Shown: positions 17,534-25,911, counted from the first letter of the stretch. The stretch: DNA of 64,000 nt from Paenibacillus oleatilyticus (GCF_018998565.1 NZ_JAHNZO010000005.1:186001-250000), one strand, 5' to 3'. Program-made: numbers and translations. The notes: generated by a model not told the origin, from the sequence alone.

Positions 17534-18949
17534 TTAGATCCAGTCGACGACCGGGTCCCATTGCAGCGGCGGCTTGCGGCGGCGCGCCTGCCCGATCCAG
17601 TCGGCGATGCGACGGATCGCTTCGTCGATCTGCGCTTCGTTCGCGCGCATGACGCTCAAGCGCAGGCCGTTGTCCTTCGCGAACGTGCGCAGATAGCTTC
17701 GCGCGGTGGGCAAGGCTACGACGTTCTGCTGCTTCAGCGCGGCCAGCAGATCGTCGGCTTCCAGCGGCGGCGGTACGAGCAGCCGGGCGAAGACGCCGCC
17801 GTCCGGCACATGCAAGCGGACCTCCTGCGGCAGGTAGCGAGCGGCGGCCGTGCGGAGCGCCTCTATCCGGGCGCGGTAATGCTCGCGCATCCGTGCAGCG
17901 TGGCGGTCGAACATGCCGCACGTCAAGTAAAGCTCGAGCGCCGCCTGGGACAAGGCGGATGTGCTCGAATCGGCGGAGGATTTGAACAGGCGGAACGTCT
18001 CCAGCAGCGGCTGCGGCAGGACGGCCGTGCCGAGCCGCAGGCCCGGCAGCGTTACTTTGGAGAAGCTTTTGACATAGATGACATGGCCGGAGCGGTTCAG
18101 GCTGTAGATCGGGTCCGCGCGGCGGTTCGTTTCCAGATCGGCCAAATAGTCGTCCTCCACGATGTAAACGTCGTAGCGCTCGGCCAGCCGCGCGATCGCC
18201 TGTTTTTGCTCCCGGCTCAGGCTCGTTCCCATCGGGTTGTGATACCGCGGCACGGTATAAAAAAATTTGATCGTGTTCGTCCGAAAATGCCGCTCCAGCT
18301 CGTCCAGATCGATTCCTTCGTCGGTGCGGACGATGCCGATGGCCGTGATGCCCAGCAGCTCCAGCGTGCGGAGCATGCCGAAGTAGGTGGGCTGCTCGAC
18401 AAGAATGGCCGTCTTGCCGTTCGGAAAAGGCATGCTGGCCAGCATGTGAATCGCCTGCTGAGAGCCGGATACGACAGCGATCCGCTCCGGTTCGGCGAAT
18501 ACCTGCGTCGTGGTCAGATGCTTTTGCAGCGCCTGCCGGAGCGACATAAAGCCGAGCGGGTCCGAATACGAAAATAGCCGGTCCTGGTACCGGGCGATCG
18601 CTTGATTCAAGCAATGCTGGAAGTCCGCATACGGCATAACCGCCGGGTCCGGGGTCGCGGTGGCGAGATCGATGCGCTCCAACGGTTCGAAGGAGGAGGG
18701 TTGTTCTGAGCGGACGACGGCGTAATAGCCGCTTTTGGGAACCGAATAAATCAAGTGTTCCCGTTCCAGTTCGTCGTACGCGCGAATGGCCGTATTTTTG
18801 CTGCATCCGTATTGTACGGATACGTCGCGGATCGAAGGCAGCTTGGTGCCCGGCCGGATGGCGCCGGATGCGAGCTTGCGCTGGATGTCCGCTTTGATGG
18901 CTTCGAATTTGCAGCCCGTGCTCGTACTTATGTTCATATTTATGCTCAA
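17534..18949 (-). CDS. MocR-type regulator (GntR HTH fused to PLP aminotransferase)
   Basis: This is a 471-residue fusion. Residues about 10-80 form a GntR winged helix (SGAIRPGTKLPSIRDVSVQY, then NTAIRAYDELERE). Residues about 110-465 are a type I aminotransferase fold with YHNPMG, EDDYLADLE and the PLP lysine in SFSKVTLPGLRLG. MocR proteins use the aminotransferase-like domain to sense vitamin B6 or amino-type ligands. The start is TTG at 18949 after GGGGGA; an ATG four codons later lacks a site. It is divergent from a GNAT gene, and a direct-repeat pair flanks the shared promoter region, so it likely controls that gene and itself. Confidence 0.85.
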   Translation of the reverse strand: MSINMNISTSTGCKFEAIKADIQRKLASGAIRPGTKLPSIRDVSVQYGCSKNTAIRAYDELEREHLIYSVPKSGYYAVVRSEQPSSFEPLERIDLATATPDPAVMPYADFQHCLNQAIARYQDRLFSYSDPLGFMSLRQALQKHLTTTQVFAEPERIAVVSGSQQAIHMLASMPFPNGKTAILVEQPTYFGMLRTLELLGITAIGIVRTDEGIDLDELERHFRTNTIKFFYTVPRYHNPMGTSLSREQKQAIARLAERYDVYIVEDDYLADLETNRRADPIYSLNRSGHVIYVKSFSKVTLPGLRLGTAVLPQPLLETFRLFKSSADSSTSALSQAALELYLTCGMFDRHAARMREHYRARIEALRTAAARYLPQEVRLHVPDGGVFARLLVPPPLEADDLLAALKQQNVVALPTARSYLRTFAKDNGLRLSVMRANEAQIDEAIRRIADWIGQARRRKPPLQWDPVVDWI

Positions 18950-18976
18950 GCGAGGAGTCCCCCTTTACTTTTGTAC

Positions 18977-19073
18977 GGGTACAGATGGGAGAAATAAATA
19001 AGCCGGTATCATCTGTCTCCATTATACTGAACGACATGAACGAAACCAACATCTACAGGAGGGGTACAGATGG
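18977..19073. promoter_or_regulatory. MocR/GNAT divergent control region with direct repeats
   Basis: GGGTACAGATGG occurs at 18977-18988 and again, exactly, at 19062-19073, where the second copy overlaps the GNAT start codon. Between them the minus strand has a promoter for the MocR gene: TTGGTT (19044-19049), a 17-base spacer and TATAAT (19021-19026). MocR regulators commonly bind direct repeats, so these are good operator candidates. Confidence 0.5.
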
Positions 19074-19492
19074 AATGGAAGCATAACACGCTGCCGTACC
19101 GCATTAACGATTGCCGGGAAGAGCTGCAGCCGGATGTGATTTATGCGCTTTTGCAGACAAGCTACTGGGCTGCGCACCGAAGCAAGGAGACGGTGCTGCG
19201 GAGCTTTGAAAATTCGCTCTGCTTCGGCCTTTACTATGGGGAGGCGCAGGTGGGCTTCATGCGGGTGGTGACGGATTACGCCACGTTCGCTTGGGTCTGC
19301 GACGTTATCGTGCACCCCGATCACCGGGGGCAGGGACTCGGCAAGTCGCTGATGCAGTTTCTGGTGGAGCATCCGGCGGTGCAAGGTACCCGGATGGTGC
19401 TTGGCACGAGAGACGCGCATGGGCTGTATGAGCAGTACGGCTTCGAGCGGCAGGAGCTGATGCGGCGGCCGATTCCGGGTGCGGCACAGTAA
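19070..19492 (+). CDS. GNAT family N-acetyltransferase
   Basis: This 140-residue protein carries the acetyl-CoA binding motif A as VIVHPDHRGQGLGKSLMQFL (Q/R-x-x-G-x-G/A pattern present; about residues 82-101). The rest follows the GNAT fold, with MRVVTDYATFAWVCD forming strands 3-4. The ATG follows AGGAGGGG. The acceptor is unknown. It is divergent from the MocR gene and likely regulated by it. The stop codon is where the tandem repeat array begins, so the array may have grown from the 3' end of this gene. Confidence 0.85.
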   Translation: MEWKHNTLPYRINDCREELQPDVIYALLQTSYWAAHRSKETVLRSFENSLCFGLYYGEAQVGFMRVVTDYATFAWVCDVIVHPDHRGQGLGKSLMQFLVEHPAVQGTRMVLGTRDAHGLYEQYGFERQELMRRPIPGAAQ

Positions 19493-19807
19493 GGCGGGAG
19501 CGAGAGGACGATCCGACAGTGGCGGAGTGAGGCTGGAGCGGGAAGGACGATCCGACAGTGGCGGAGTAAGGCGGGAGCGGGGGAGGACGATCCGACAGTG
19601 GCGGAGTGAGGCTGGATCGGGGAGGACGATCCGGCAGTAGCGGAGTAAGGCGGGAGCGGGAGGCGTACGATCCGACAGCGGCGAAGTAAGGCGGGAGTGG
19701 GGAGGACGATCCGGCAGTGGCGGAGTGAGGCTGGATCGGGGAGGACGATCCGATAGTGGCGGAGTAAGGCGGGAGCGGGAGGCGTACGATCCGACAGCGG
19801 CGGAGTG
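19491..19807. repeat. tandem repeat array, eight units of 39-41 bp
   Basis: Eight head-to-tail units can be laid out at 19491, 19530, 19569, 19609, 19648, 19689, 19728 and 19767, with a partial ninth from 19808. The shared core is ACGATCCGACAGTGGCGGAG. Units 3-4-5 and 6-7-8 resemble each other in order, including a GGCGT insertion in units 5 and 8, so a block of about 120 bp was duplicated as a whole. Several units contain in-frame stops, so it is not coding. The array may vary in copy number between strains. Confidence 0.85.
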
Positions 19808-20236
19808 AGGCTGGAACAGGAGGAGAGGGCAGTCCGAGGAGGGGAGCCTGATTATTTTAGTGCACTTCCCTCAGCACGAGTTGCGGCGCTGCAAACGTCG
19901 GGGGGCAGCCCTCATGATGTTTACGAGACCGGCCTTCATAAAGCTGTTCCGCTTGCTAAGTGTAGCCAAAGCGCGATGCGGATCATGATTTTCCCATTTA
20001 GGCATCCCAGTTCCTTTATATGGCCAGAGTTGAAGGGGATGCGGCAAGTAGCGGAACACAGATGCGTTACTCTTGTCGAATTTTATTAGTTCCACCTAAA
20101 AATGGGTGAATAACGAACGTGTGTTCCTCTATTTTGCCAAAATGCTTCACGATAGCGAAAATAAAGGAACCAGCGTTCCTCTATTTCCCAATAAGCTCCG
20201 CTCCTGCACAGGTTCTTCGGCGGTGTGGAGGTTTTC
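19808..20236. repeat. non-coding region with dispersed TAG[AC]GGAAC elements
   Basis: No gene is supported here. TAGCGGAACACAGATGCGTTA (first 20 bases from 20049) is one copy. A minus-strand copy, TAGAGGAACACACGTTCGTTA in reverse (20131 to 20111), is another. AAATAAAGGAAC and GTTCCTCTATTT (20159-20186) form a hairpin of two half-copies. The same family occurs at 63286, 63337 and 63471. The array's degenerate edge and AT-rich DNA make up the rest. Confidence 0.5.
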
Positions 20237-20309
20237 TTCCCGGGGATACATCTCGTCGCCCCCCATAGGGGGATCACCCGCTGCGCAGTGACGCAACGTG
20301 TATCGGGAA
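20237..20309. other. possible structured non-coding element
   Basis: TTCCCGGGGATACA (20237-20250) can pair with TGTATCGGGAA (20299-20309). Inside lies CCCCC-ATA-GGGGG (20260-20272) and a GCG...CGC pairing. This makes a branched stem with no open frame. I recognise no known RNA family. Confidence 0.25.
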
Positions 20310-20325
20310 AGGTGCGCGTTGAGAT

Positions 20326-20363
20326 AAAAAGGAGCGCTTCCCGTACGCGGAAATGTGCTCCTT
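20326..20363 (-). terminator. rho-independent terminator of the alkylation-repair gene
   Basis: Read on the minus strand, AAGGAGCACATTTCC pairs with GGAAGCGCTCCTT and is followed by TTTAT. It lies directly downstream of the gene ending at 20378. Confidence 0.7.
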
Positions 20364-20377
20364 ACTTCGTGCGGCGG

Positions 20378-21055
20378 TCAGCGCTTCCGGCTCTTCGCCT
20401 TGGCGATGTAAACCGCCGCGTCCGGCGTCTTGCAGCCCGTATCGCCATGGTCGACCTCGACCTTGCCGATGCGGGCTGCGGCTGCCAAAGCCGCGGCTTC
20501 CAAAGCTTCGCTGCGCATCCCGATCGCGATCAGGGCGGCGTTCATCGCATCCCGGGCACGATTCGGGCTGGAATGGATGCGGGCTTCAATGCGCTCCAGT
20601 TGCCGGAGAAAATAGTCCTCGTCGAGCCCAAGCGTTTTGCTCTTCATGGCGGCGTGCGCCATCAGCTGCCAGCCGGCCCGTCCGACCCATTCCCGGTCTG
20701 AAGCCGTCCAGCGTTCTAGCAGCTCGGGAAGCAAGGGGGATTTACTTGCCAGATGGGTCACAAACACATCCGTCAAGCAGTAATAATCGATATCGTCCAG
20801 CCATTGCTCCAACTGCTCAAGCGTTCGGGTTTTCGGATCGGCGATCATGACGGCAAGCGTCCGGGCATCCGTATTTCCCGTGTTCCAGAGCTGTTCGGCC
20901 AAGGCGTCGTTCGTTTTAATCTCTTTTCTCAGCTTGTCCAGATTGCCGAAGCTGACTCCGAATAACGGCTCTTTGGCGCCGTGTTTTCCGTACACTTTAC
21001 GGTTCTGCTCCGTGCCCAGCGCTTCAAGCCGGGCCATCATTTCCGCCAGTTCCAT
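20378..21055 (-). CDS. DNA alkylation repair protein (AlkD-like HEAT-repeat family)
   Basis: This 225-residue, all-helical protein fits the DNA_alkylation family. LFGVSFGNLDKLRKEIK (about residues 31-47), then MIADPKTRT and YYCLTDVFVTHLASKSP are typical. AlkD glycosylases remove 3- and 7-alkylpurines. The aspartate used by Bacillus AlkD has not been mapped here, so catalytic ability is not certain; some relatives are thought to be structural. The C-terminal part, GKVEVDHGDTGCKTPDAA, is the family's usual ending. The ATG follows GGAGGATGCGGC. It is last of three minus-strand genes that may be one operon. Confidence 0.8.
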   Translation of the reverse strand: MELAEMMARLEALGTEQNRKVYGKHGAKEPLFGVSFGNLDKLRKEIKTNDALAEQLWNTGNTDARTLAVMIADPKTRTLEQLEQWLDDIDYYCLTDVFVTHLASKSPLLPELLERWTASDREWVGRAGWQLMAHAAMKSKTLGLDEDYFLRQLERIEARIHSSPNRARDAMNAALIAIGMRSEALEAAALAAAARIGKVEVDHGDTGCKTPDAAVYIAKAKSRKR

Positions 21056-21080
21056 GCCGCATCCTCCTCCAAAGCGCCCG

Positions 21081-21548
21081 TTACCCCTTCGGTCTTTTTC
21101 CTTCCAGCACCATCGCTACGGCTTTCGCGATCCGGTTCGCCCGCGTTTCCGGCCGCTTGGCCGATTCGATCCAGTCCACGAACTCTTTCCGGTGCGAATA
21201 AGCCAGCTTGTCGAATCGGGCCGCGGCTTCTTCCGTTTGGCGAAGAGCGTCGGCCAGATCGCTAGGCACCTCGACGGTTCGCTCTTCCGTATCAAGCTCC
21301 ATCGTCACCTGTACCGGATCGCCCGGCGCGACCCCGGCCTGATCGCGAATCGCTTTGCCTACGACCATGTAGTGGGTGCCGTTGCCGTGCGGCATCGCCG
21401 AGCTGCGGTACGGCACGCCGTTGACCGTTCCTTTCACTTTGATTTGTCCTTTGCTGCCGAAAACGGCCTCCACGGAAAAGGGCAGCGTGAAGTACGTCCA
21501 CGTCCCTGTCCCTTCGGGCCGGTGCAGCACCGCTTCGAACTGCTGCAT
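21081..21548 (-). CDS. DUF1905/YdeI (OmpD-associated) family protein
   Basis: This 155-residue protein has the N-terminal DUF1905 beta-barrel (about residues 5-90: FSVEAVFGSKGQIKVKGTVN, then MPHGNGTHYMVVGK and GDPVQVTMELD). After it comes the helical YdeI/OmpD-associated tail (about 100-150: FDKLAYSHRKEFVDWIESAK, then RANRIAKAVAML-like text). Some members protect against antimicrobial peptides, but no firm function is known. The ATG follows AAGGAGCGAATCGAG. It is 25 bases upstream of the alkylation-repair gene. Confidence 0.82.
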   Translation of the reverse strand: MQQFEAVLHRPEGTGTWTYFTLPFSVEAVFGSKGQIKVKGTVNGVPYRSSAMPHGNGTHYMVVGKAIRDQAGVAPGDPVQVTMELDTEERTVEVPSDLADALRQTEEAAARFDKLAYSHRKEFVDWIESAKRPETRANRIAKAVAMVLEGKRPKG

Positions 21549-21584
21549 CTCGATTCGCTCCTTCGCACGTTCTTTTGCCGCACA

Positions 21585-22769
21585 TTATAGCATACGCCAT
21601 CGGCGATGAAAAATGAGCCAGGCTGCGGCGGTGAGCGCCATCAGCGCGGCGCAGGCGAAGCCGACGCCGGCGGGGCCGAACGCGCCCAGCAGGAAGGAGG
21701 CCAGCGGGCCGAGCGCGGCCCCGATATCGACGACGATCGTATACGTCGTCATGTACGCGACGGCGCGGCTGCCCGCGGCGGCGTCGGCGGCGAGCGTGTC
21801 CGAGAGCGTGGTGATGGCGGTATTCGCCAGCATCACCGCGAGCAGGACCACAAGCCAGAGGCCGAAGGGCAGCGGCAGCGCCAGCAGCGCGAAGGCGGCA
21901 GCCGCCAGACCGAGCGCGGCGAGGTACAGCGGCAGGCGGCCGCGGGGGCCGTCCGACAGTCTCCCGAACCAGGGAGACAGGAAGGGCGACCAGCCCCAGC
22001 GCAGCGCTTGCAGGACGCCGGCGACGGAGGCTGCGCCGAGCGTGAAGCCCGCAAGCGTGAGCGTGCCGTCGTCCGGCAGGCGGGCGGCGATCAGCGGGCT
22101 GAGGGCGACGAGTGCGGTCGCGAAGCCCGAAAGCAGCGGCAGCAGCGCTGCGGCAGTCAGCCGCGGCCGTCGGGGCACGGAATCGTCGCGCCGCGGCGAG
22201 GCGGATGGCGTGACGGTGGGCGGCACGAAGCGCCAGGCGAATGGCAAGCCGGCCAGCGTGACCGCGCCGAGCAGCAGCGCCACCGCGCGAACGCCGAGCA
22301 GGTCGGCGAGCAGGCCGCCGGCCAGCATCCCGACGAGGCTGCCGACGCCCATGATCCCGTTGTAGCGGCCGAGCAGCTGGCCGCGGTCCCCGCCGCCGCT
22401 GGCCTCCAGCACTGTGAGGTAGCCGCCGATGCGCAGCATCGACCAGGCTGCGCCCCACAAGGCCCGTGCCATGAGCAGCGGCACGAAGCCGTTGAAGAAG
22501 CCGAACGCCAGCGTCGTGGCGCAGGCCAGACCGACTGCGGCAAGCACGCCGGTTCGTTTCGGCAACCGGCTGTACAGCCAGCCGATCAGCGGGCCGAGCG
22601 GCAACCGGACGAAGCGGTTGACCGACAGCAAGACGCCAACCTGCCAGAGGGCCTCCAAGCCGTAATGCTGCCAGTACACCGGAAGCACGATATAGAGCAT
22701 CGAGTCGCCAAGCAGACAGACCGCCGTTACCCAAGCGATTGCGCGGACGGATGGACCGTGTGCTTTCAT
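21585..22769 (-). CDS. MFS transporter, divergent from an SgrR-like regulator
   Basis: This is a 394-residue permease with twelve hydrophobic segments. GPLIGWLYSRLPKRTGVL is the motif-A loop, and the C-terminal half has WFGRLSDGPRGRLPLY in the matching place. An in-frame ATG at 22793 is possible, but only the ATG at 22769 has a spaced GGGG site. The GC content is very high in this gene. It is divergent from the SgrR-like regulator at 22911, an arrangement like sgrR-setA of enterobacteria, where SetA is a sugar-phosphate-stress efflux pump. By that analogy it may export a sugar or sugar analogue; this is only an inference. Confidence 0.78.
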   Translation of the reverse strand: MKAHGPSVRAIAWVTAVCLLGDSMLYIVLPVYWQHYGLEALWQVGVLLSVNRFVRLPLGPLIGWLYSRLPKRTGVLAAVGLACATTLAFGFFNGFVPLLMARALWGAAWSMLRIGGYLTVLEASGGGDRGQLLGRYNGIMGVGSLVGMLAGGLLADLLGVRAVALLLGAVTLAGLPFAWRFVPPTVTPSASPRRDDSVPRRPRLTAAALLPLLSGFATALVALSPLIAARLPDDGTLTLAGFTLGAASVAGVLQALRWGWSPFLSPWFGRLSDGPRGRLPLYLAALGLAAAAFALLALPLPFGLWLVVLLAVMLANTAITTLSDTLAADAAAGSRAVAYMTTYTIVVDIGAALGPLASFLLGAFGPAGVGFACAALMALTAAAWLIFHRRWRML

Positions 22770-22818
22770 TTCAAACAGCCCCTTTTCAAGCATTGACGTA
22801 ACTCTAATTGTAAATGGA

Positions 22819-22865
22819 AAAAGGGGAATAAAAAGTGTAAACTGGGAGCAGAAATTTCCCCTTTT
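22819..22865. promoter_or_regulatory. inverted repeat in the MFS/SgrR-like divergent region
   Basis: AAAAGGGGAA (22819-22828) and TTCCCCTTTT (22856-22865) are perfect 10-bp arms separated by 27 bases, between the two divergent genes. A candidate operator for the SgrR-like protein. Confidence 0.4.
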
Positions 22866-22910
22866 GGTTCGTGAAAACACGATCAAACGGAGGAAGGAGA
22901 ACGGAACGCG

Positions 22911-24812
22911 ATGCGGCTGGAAGAGCATTACTTGAAGCTGTACCGGGGGCTGCATCCCCGGGGCTTGGAAGGCGGAACGGAAGCGACGCTGGCGGAACTG
23001 GCCGGACTGCTCCACTGCACCGAGCGCAACGTAAAGCTGCTGCTGCGGGGGATGCAGACGCGCGATTGGATCAGGTGGGAGCCGGGCCGCGGACGCGGCA
23101 ACCGTTCGCGTCTGGAGCTGCGGGCGGAGCCCGACAGACTGCTGCTGGAGCAGGTGAAGGAACGGCTCGCCCAGGGACGGCTTCGCGAGGCCGTGGCTTT
23201 GGCGGAGCAGGGCACGGATACGCCGGACGGCCGCAGACAGCTCGAGGAGCTGCTGCAGGAGGAGTTCGGCTACCGCAGGGAACCGTCGCCGGACGAGAAG
23301 CAGGGACCCATGGAGGTGCTCCGCTTCCCGGCCTACCGGCAGCTTGGCTCGCTGGACCCGGCTTATGCGACGCGGCGGACGGAGCTGCATATGATCAGGC
23401 AGCTGTTCGATACGTTGGTGAGGTACGACCGGGAGACAGACCGTTTTTTGCCGGGGCTGGCCCATCACTGGGAGCGGGTGGCAGACGAGGGAGGCCCGGA
23501 GCGCTGGATATTCGCGCTGCAAAAGCATGTGCGCTTCCACAACGGCAAACCGCTCACGGCCCGGGATACCGCCTACACCTTGGAGCGGCTGCGCGGTGCC
23601 GGTCAGCCGCATGCGAATTCGCCCTATGGGCCGCTGTACGAAGGGCTCGAAGCCGTCGCGGCGTTAGACGATTTTCATCTGGAAATCCGGCTGCGGGAGC
23701 CGCTCGGCCCTTTGCTCGGGCTGCTGGCTTCCCCGGCGGCCTCCATCGTTCCGGCCGGGCTGACGGCGGACTTTGCTTTTCGGCCGGTCGGTACCGGACC
23801 GTTCCGCTTGGCGGAGCGGGAAAGCCGTTTCTTTGCGCTTGAGGCGTTTGCGGACTACTACAAGCGGAGGGCGCATTTGGACCGCGTGGAGATGTGGTGC
23901 TTGCCATCTACTTACGACGGTAATGAAGACTCGGAAGCCGAGGACGAAGCCGAGCTGGGCGGACTGAACTTTCGCCACTTCCGGCATTTTCGCCCTTACC
24001 GCGAAAGCGGAGAGAGCCGTTTGCAGGAACACTGGCTGGAGGAAACGAACATCGACCGGGGCTGCAAGTTTATTGCGTTGAACTGGCGTAGCGGCAGCTC
24101 CTCGCCTTGGTCGGACGCCGGACTGCGGGAACTGCTGGCCTTCGTGCTCCGAAACGGCTCGGTCCAATTAGACCTGGACGGCAACCGGGGGCCGCTGGCG
24201 AATCGTTTTATCCGGGACATGGAGGGGGATGACAACGCCACACCTCCTGCACCGGACTGCAAGGCTGGCCATAGCCCTGCGATAGCCTGCCATGCTGGCG
24301 GGACTCCGGCGGACAGGCTCGGGGAGCGGACGCTGCGGCTCGTCACGTACGCGGGGGCAGGCCACGAGCGGGATGCGGCGTGGCTGCAGCGGGCGCTCGC
24401 TCCGTACGGCGTTCGTCTGGAGCTTGCGTTTGTGCCGTACGAGGCTTTGTTCGAAGAGGAGACGCTCGCCGTGGCGGACTTGTACTCACTGGAGCAGCCG
24501 GTGCAAGAGGATGCGGAGTGGACGCTGCTCGCCCTGCTGGCTAACGCAAACAGCCCCGTGAGGCGGTGCTTGCCTCCGGAGCTGCGTGAAATGGCGAGCC
24601 GTCTGTGCGCCAAGCTTCCCGGGGAGCCTTCCCGCGCCCGCCGGTTAGCGCTGCTCGGCCGACTGGAAGAAACGATCCTGCGGGAGCGCGCCGTCATCCT
24701 GTGGTACCGCTGGCAGCAGTCGGCCTCGTACCCGCCGGGACTGCGGGACGTCTCGATCAGCTCGCTCGGCTGGGTCGACTACCGCAAGCTGTGGTTCGAC
24801 GGCCGCCGCTAA
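22911..24812 (+). CDS. SgrR-like transcriptional regulator (HTH plus solute-binding domain)
   Basis: This is a 633-residue protein. Residues about 1-110 form an SgrR-type winged helix (YLKLYRGLHPRG, then LAELAGLLHCTERNVKLLLR and GWEPGRGRGNRS-like text). Residues about 140-630 are a family 5 extracellular-solute-binding domain (SLDPAYATRRTELHMIRQLF, RFHNGKPLTARDTAYTLERL, VGTGPFRL). There is no signal peptide, so it works in the cytoplasm as a ligand-sensing regulator. The ATG follows GGAGGAAGGAG. It is divergent from the MFS exporter, its most likely target. Its stop codon lies in a hairpin shared with the convergent deacetylase gene. Confidence 0.82.
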   Translation: MRLEEHYLKLYRGLHPRGLEGGTEATLAELAGLLHCTERNVKLLLRGMQTRDWIRWEPGRGRGNRSRLELRAEPDRLLLEQVKERLAQGRLREAVALAEQGTDTPDGRRQLEELLQEEFGYRREPSPDEKQGPMEVLRFPAYRQLGSLDPAYATRRTELHMIRQLFDTLVRYDRETDRFLPGLAHHWERVADEGGPERWIFALQKHVRFHNGKPLTARDTAYTLERLRGAGQPHANSPYGPLYEGLEAVAALDDFHLEIRLREPLGPLLGLLASPAASIVPAGLTADFAFRPVGTGPFRLAERESRFFALEAFADYYKRRAHLDRVEMWCLPSTYDGNEDSEAEDEAELGGLNFRHFRHFRPYRESGESRLQEHWLEETNIDRGCKFIALNWRSGSSSPWSDAGLRELLAFVLRNGSVQLDLDGNRGPLANRFIRDMEGDDNATPPAPDCKAGHSPAIACHAGGTPADRLGERTLRLVTYAGAGHERDAAWLQRALAPYGVRLELAFVPYEALFEEETLAVADLYSLEQPVQEDAEWTLLALLANANSPVRRCLPPELREMASRLCAKLPGEPSRARRLALLGRLEETILRERAVILWYRWQQSASYPPGLRDVSISSLGWVDYRKLWFDGRR

Positions 24813-24832
24813 ACCAGCCTGCCTTTAGCGGC
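24805..24832. terminator. hairpin covering both convergent stop codons
   Basis: GCCGCTAAA (24805-24813) pairs perfectly with TTTAGCGGC (24824-24832). Both stop codons of the convergent genes are inside it. There is no T tract, so termination would be weak. Confidence 0.4.
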
Positions 24833-25688
24833 TCAACCAGGACAGCTGCGTCTTCACGGCGCGGCGCATGATCGTGCGGTGCAGCTTTTCCGGCGTAATG
24901 CTCGGGTTGCCGGCATTGATGCGCGGAATTTGCATCACGTCGTCCTTTTGCGTCACCATGCCGCTTTTCACCGTAAACGCGTAGCGAATTCCGGCCTGCC
25001 GGACCAGCTCCGATGCCTGCTGATCGTACATGCCGTAAGGGTAGGCGTACATATCGACTTCCTGCAAATGAAGGGCGTGGAGCCGGCTGGCGCAAGCCCG
25101 GGTATCTTTCAGAATCCGGTCGCCATATTCGGCAACCGTTTCAATTCGTCCCTCCGTATGCAGCAGGCTGGTGAGCAGCGGATTGCCGTCCACTTTTTGG
25201 TGCAGGTCGTGCGAATGACATTGAAAATCGATAAAGTCCGTTTCCGAGGCCATCTGCCGGATCTGCTCCTCGGATAAAGCCGTCAGGGCGGGCGCCTTCG
25301 GATCGGCCAAGTCCTTGGTCACGACAAAATTGACCGCCGGTATGCCAAGCTCCTTGAGCACAGGGTATCCGTACGTATAGAAGCTCTCGTAGCCGTCGTC
25401 GAACGTAACCAGCACCGATTGCCGGGGCACGTCCTTGCCGTTCATGAATTCGCGGAATTCCGAAAGCGTCAGAAAATGGTATCCTTTTTCCTTCAAAAAG
25501 CTGATTTGCTTGCGGAACAGCTCCGGCGTGATCGTGACGTTGCTTTGATCCGTATCGTCCAAATGATGATAGGCCAGCACCGCGACCTGATCCGCATACG
25601 GATAACTGCCCCATTGATAGACCGAACCGGCGATCACCCCGACTGCGATGCAGCCTGCGAGCAAGCCTTTTGCCAACCATCCAAACAT
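24825..25688 (-). CDS. membrane-anchored polysaccharide deacetylase family protein
   Basis: This 287-residue protein has one N-terminal membrane segment (about residues 5-25) that anchors or exports it. The NodB homology domain follows: VAVLAYHHLDD, the metal-binding TFDDGYES (about 113-120), HSHDLH (about 180-185) and YAYPYGMYD (about 235-243). It probably removes acetyl groups from a cell-wall or extracellular polysaccharide. An in-frame TTG at 25712 exists, but the ATG at 25688 follows AAAAAGGGGA with good spacing. It is monocistronic. Confidence 0.85.
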   Translation of the reverse strand: MFGWLAKGLLAGCIAVGVIAGSVYQWGSYPYADQVAVLAYHHLDDTDQSNVTITPELFRKQISFLKEKGYHFLTLSEFREFMNGKDVPRQSVLVTFDDGYESFYTYGYPVLKELGIPAVNFVVTKDLADPKAPALTALSEEQIRQMASETDFIDFQCHSHDLHQKVDGNPLLTSLLHTEGRIETVAEYGDRILKDTRACASRLHALHLQEVDMYAYPYGMYDQQASELVRQAGIRYAFTVKSGMVTQKDDVMQIPRINAGNPSITPEKLHRTIMRRAVKTQLSWLSR

Positions 25689-25911
25689 ATGCTGCAATCC
25701 CCTTTTTGCCAAAAATTAAGCATTTTCATTGTATGATACCAGTTGAAAAAACTCAATCTCTCGTTTTAAAGCTGGTGCAGGAATTGCCTTTCTGCGATCG
25801 AGCCGATTGAATTTACGAAAAATTTACACAGGGCAGAATTTCCACTTATATATCTGTGCTAAACTAAAAGGGACATGCCAAACTGGTTCAATTTGGGAGG
25901 AGAAGCTGCGA

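Noticed and set aside
17534..19052. Second long minus-strand frame across the MocR gene
   Set aside because: It is frame-shifted relative to the MocR motifs and has Arg/Pro/Ala-rich text. Only its last 34 codons (17430-17533), downstream of the MocR stop, look protein-like and are reported as a scrap.
19491..19807. Tandem array as a CRISPR or coding repeat
   Set aside because: Units abut with no unique spacers, and several contain in-frame stops, so it is neither.
21606..22796. Plus-strand open frame (396 codons) over the MFS gene
   Set aside because: It is dominated by Arg, Gln, Gly and Ala, matches no domain, and lies opposite a permease with intact motifs.
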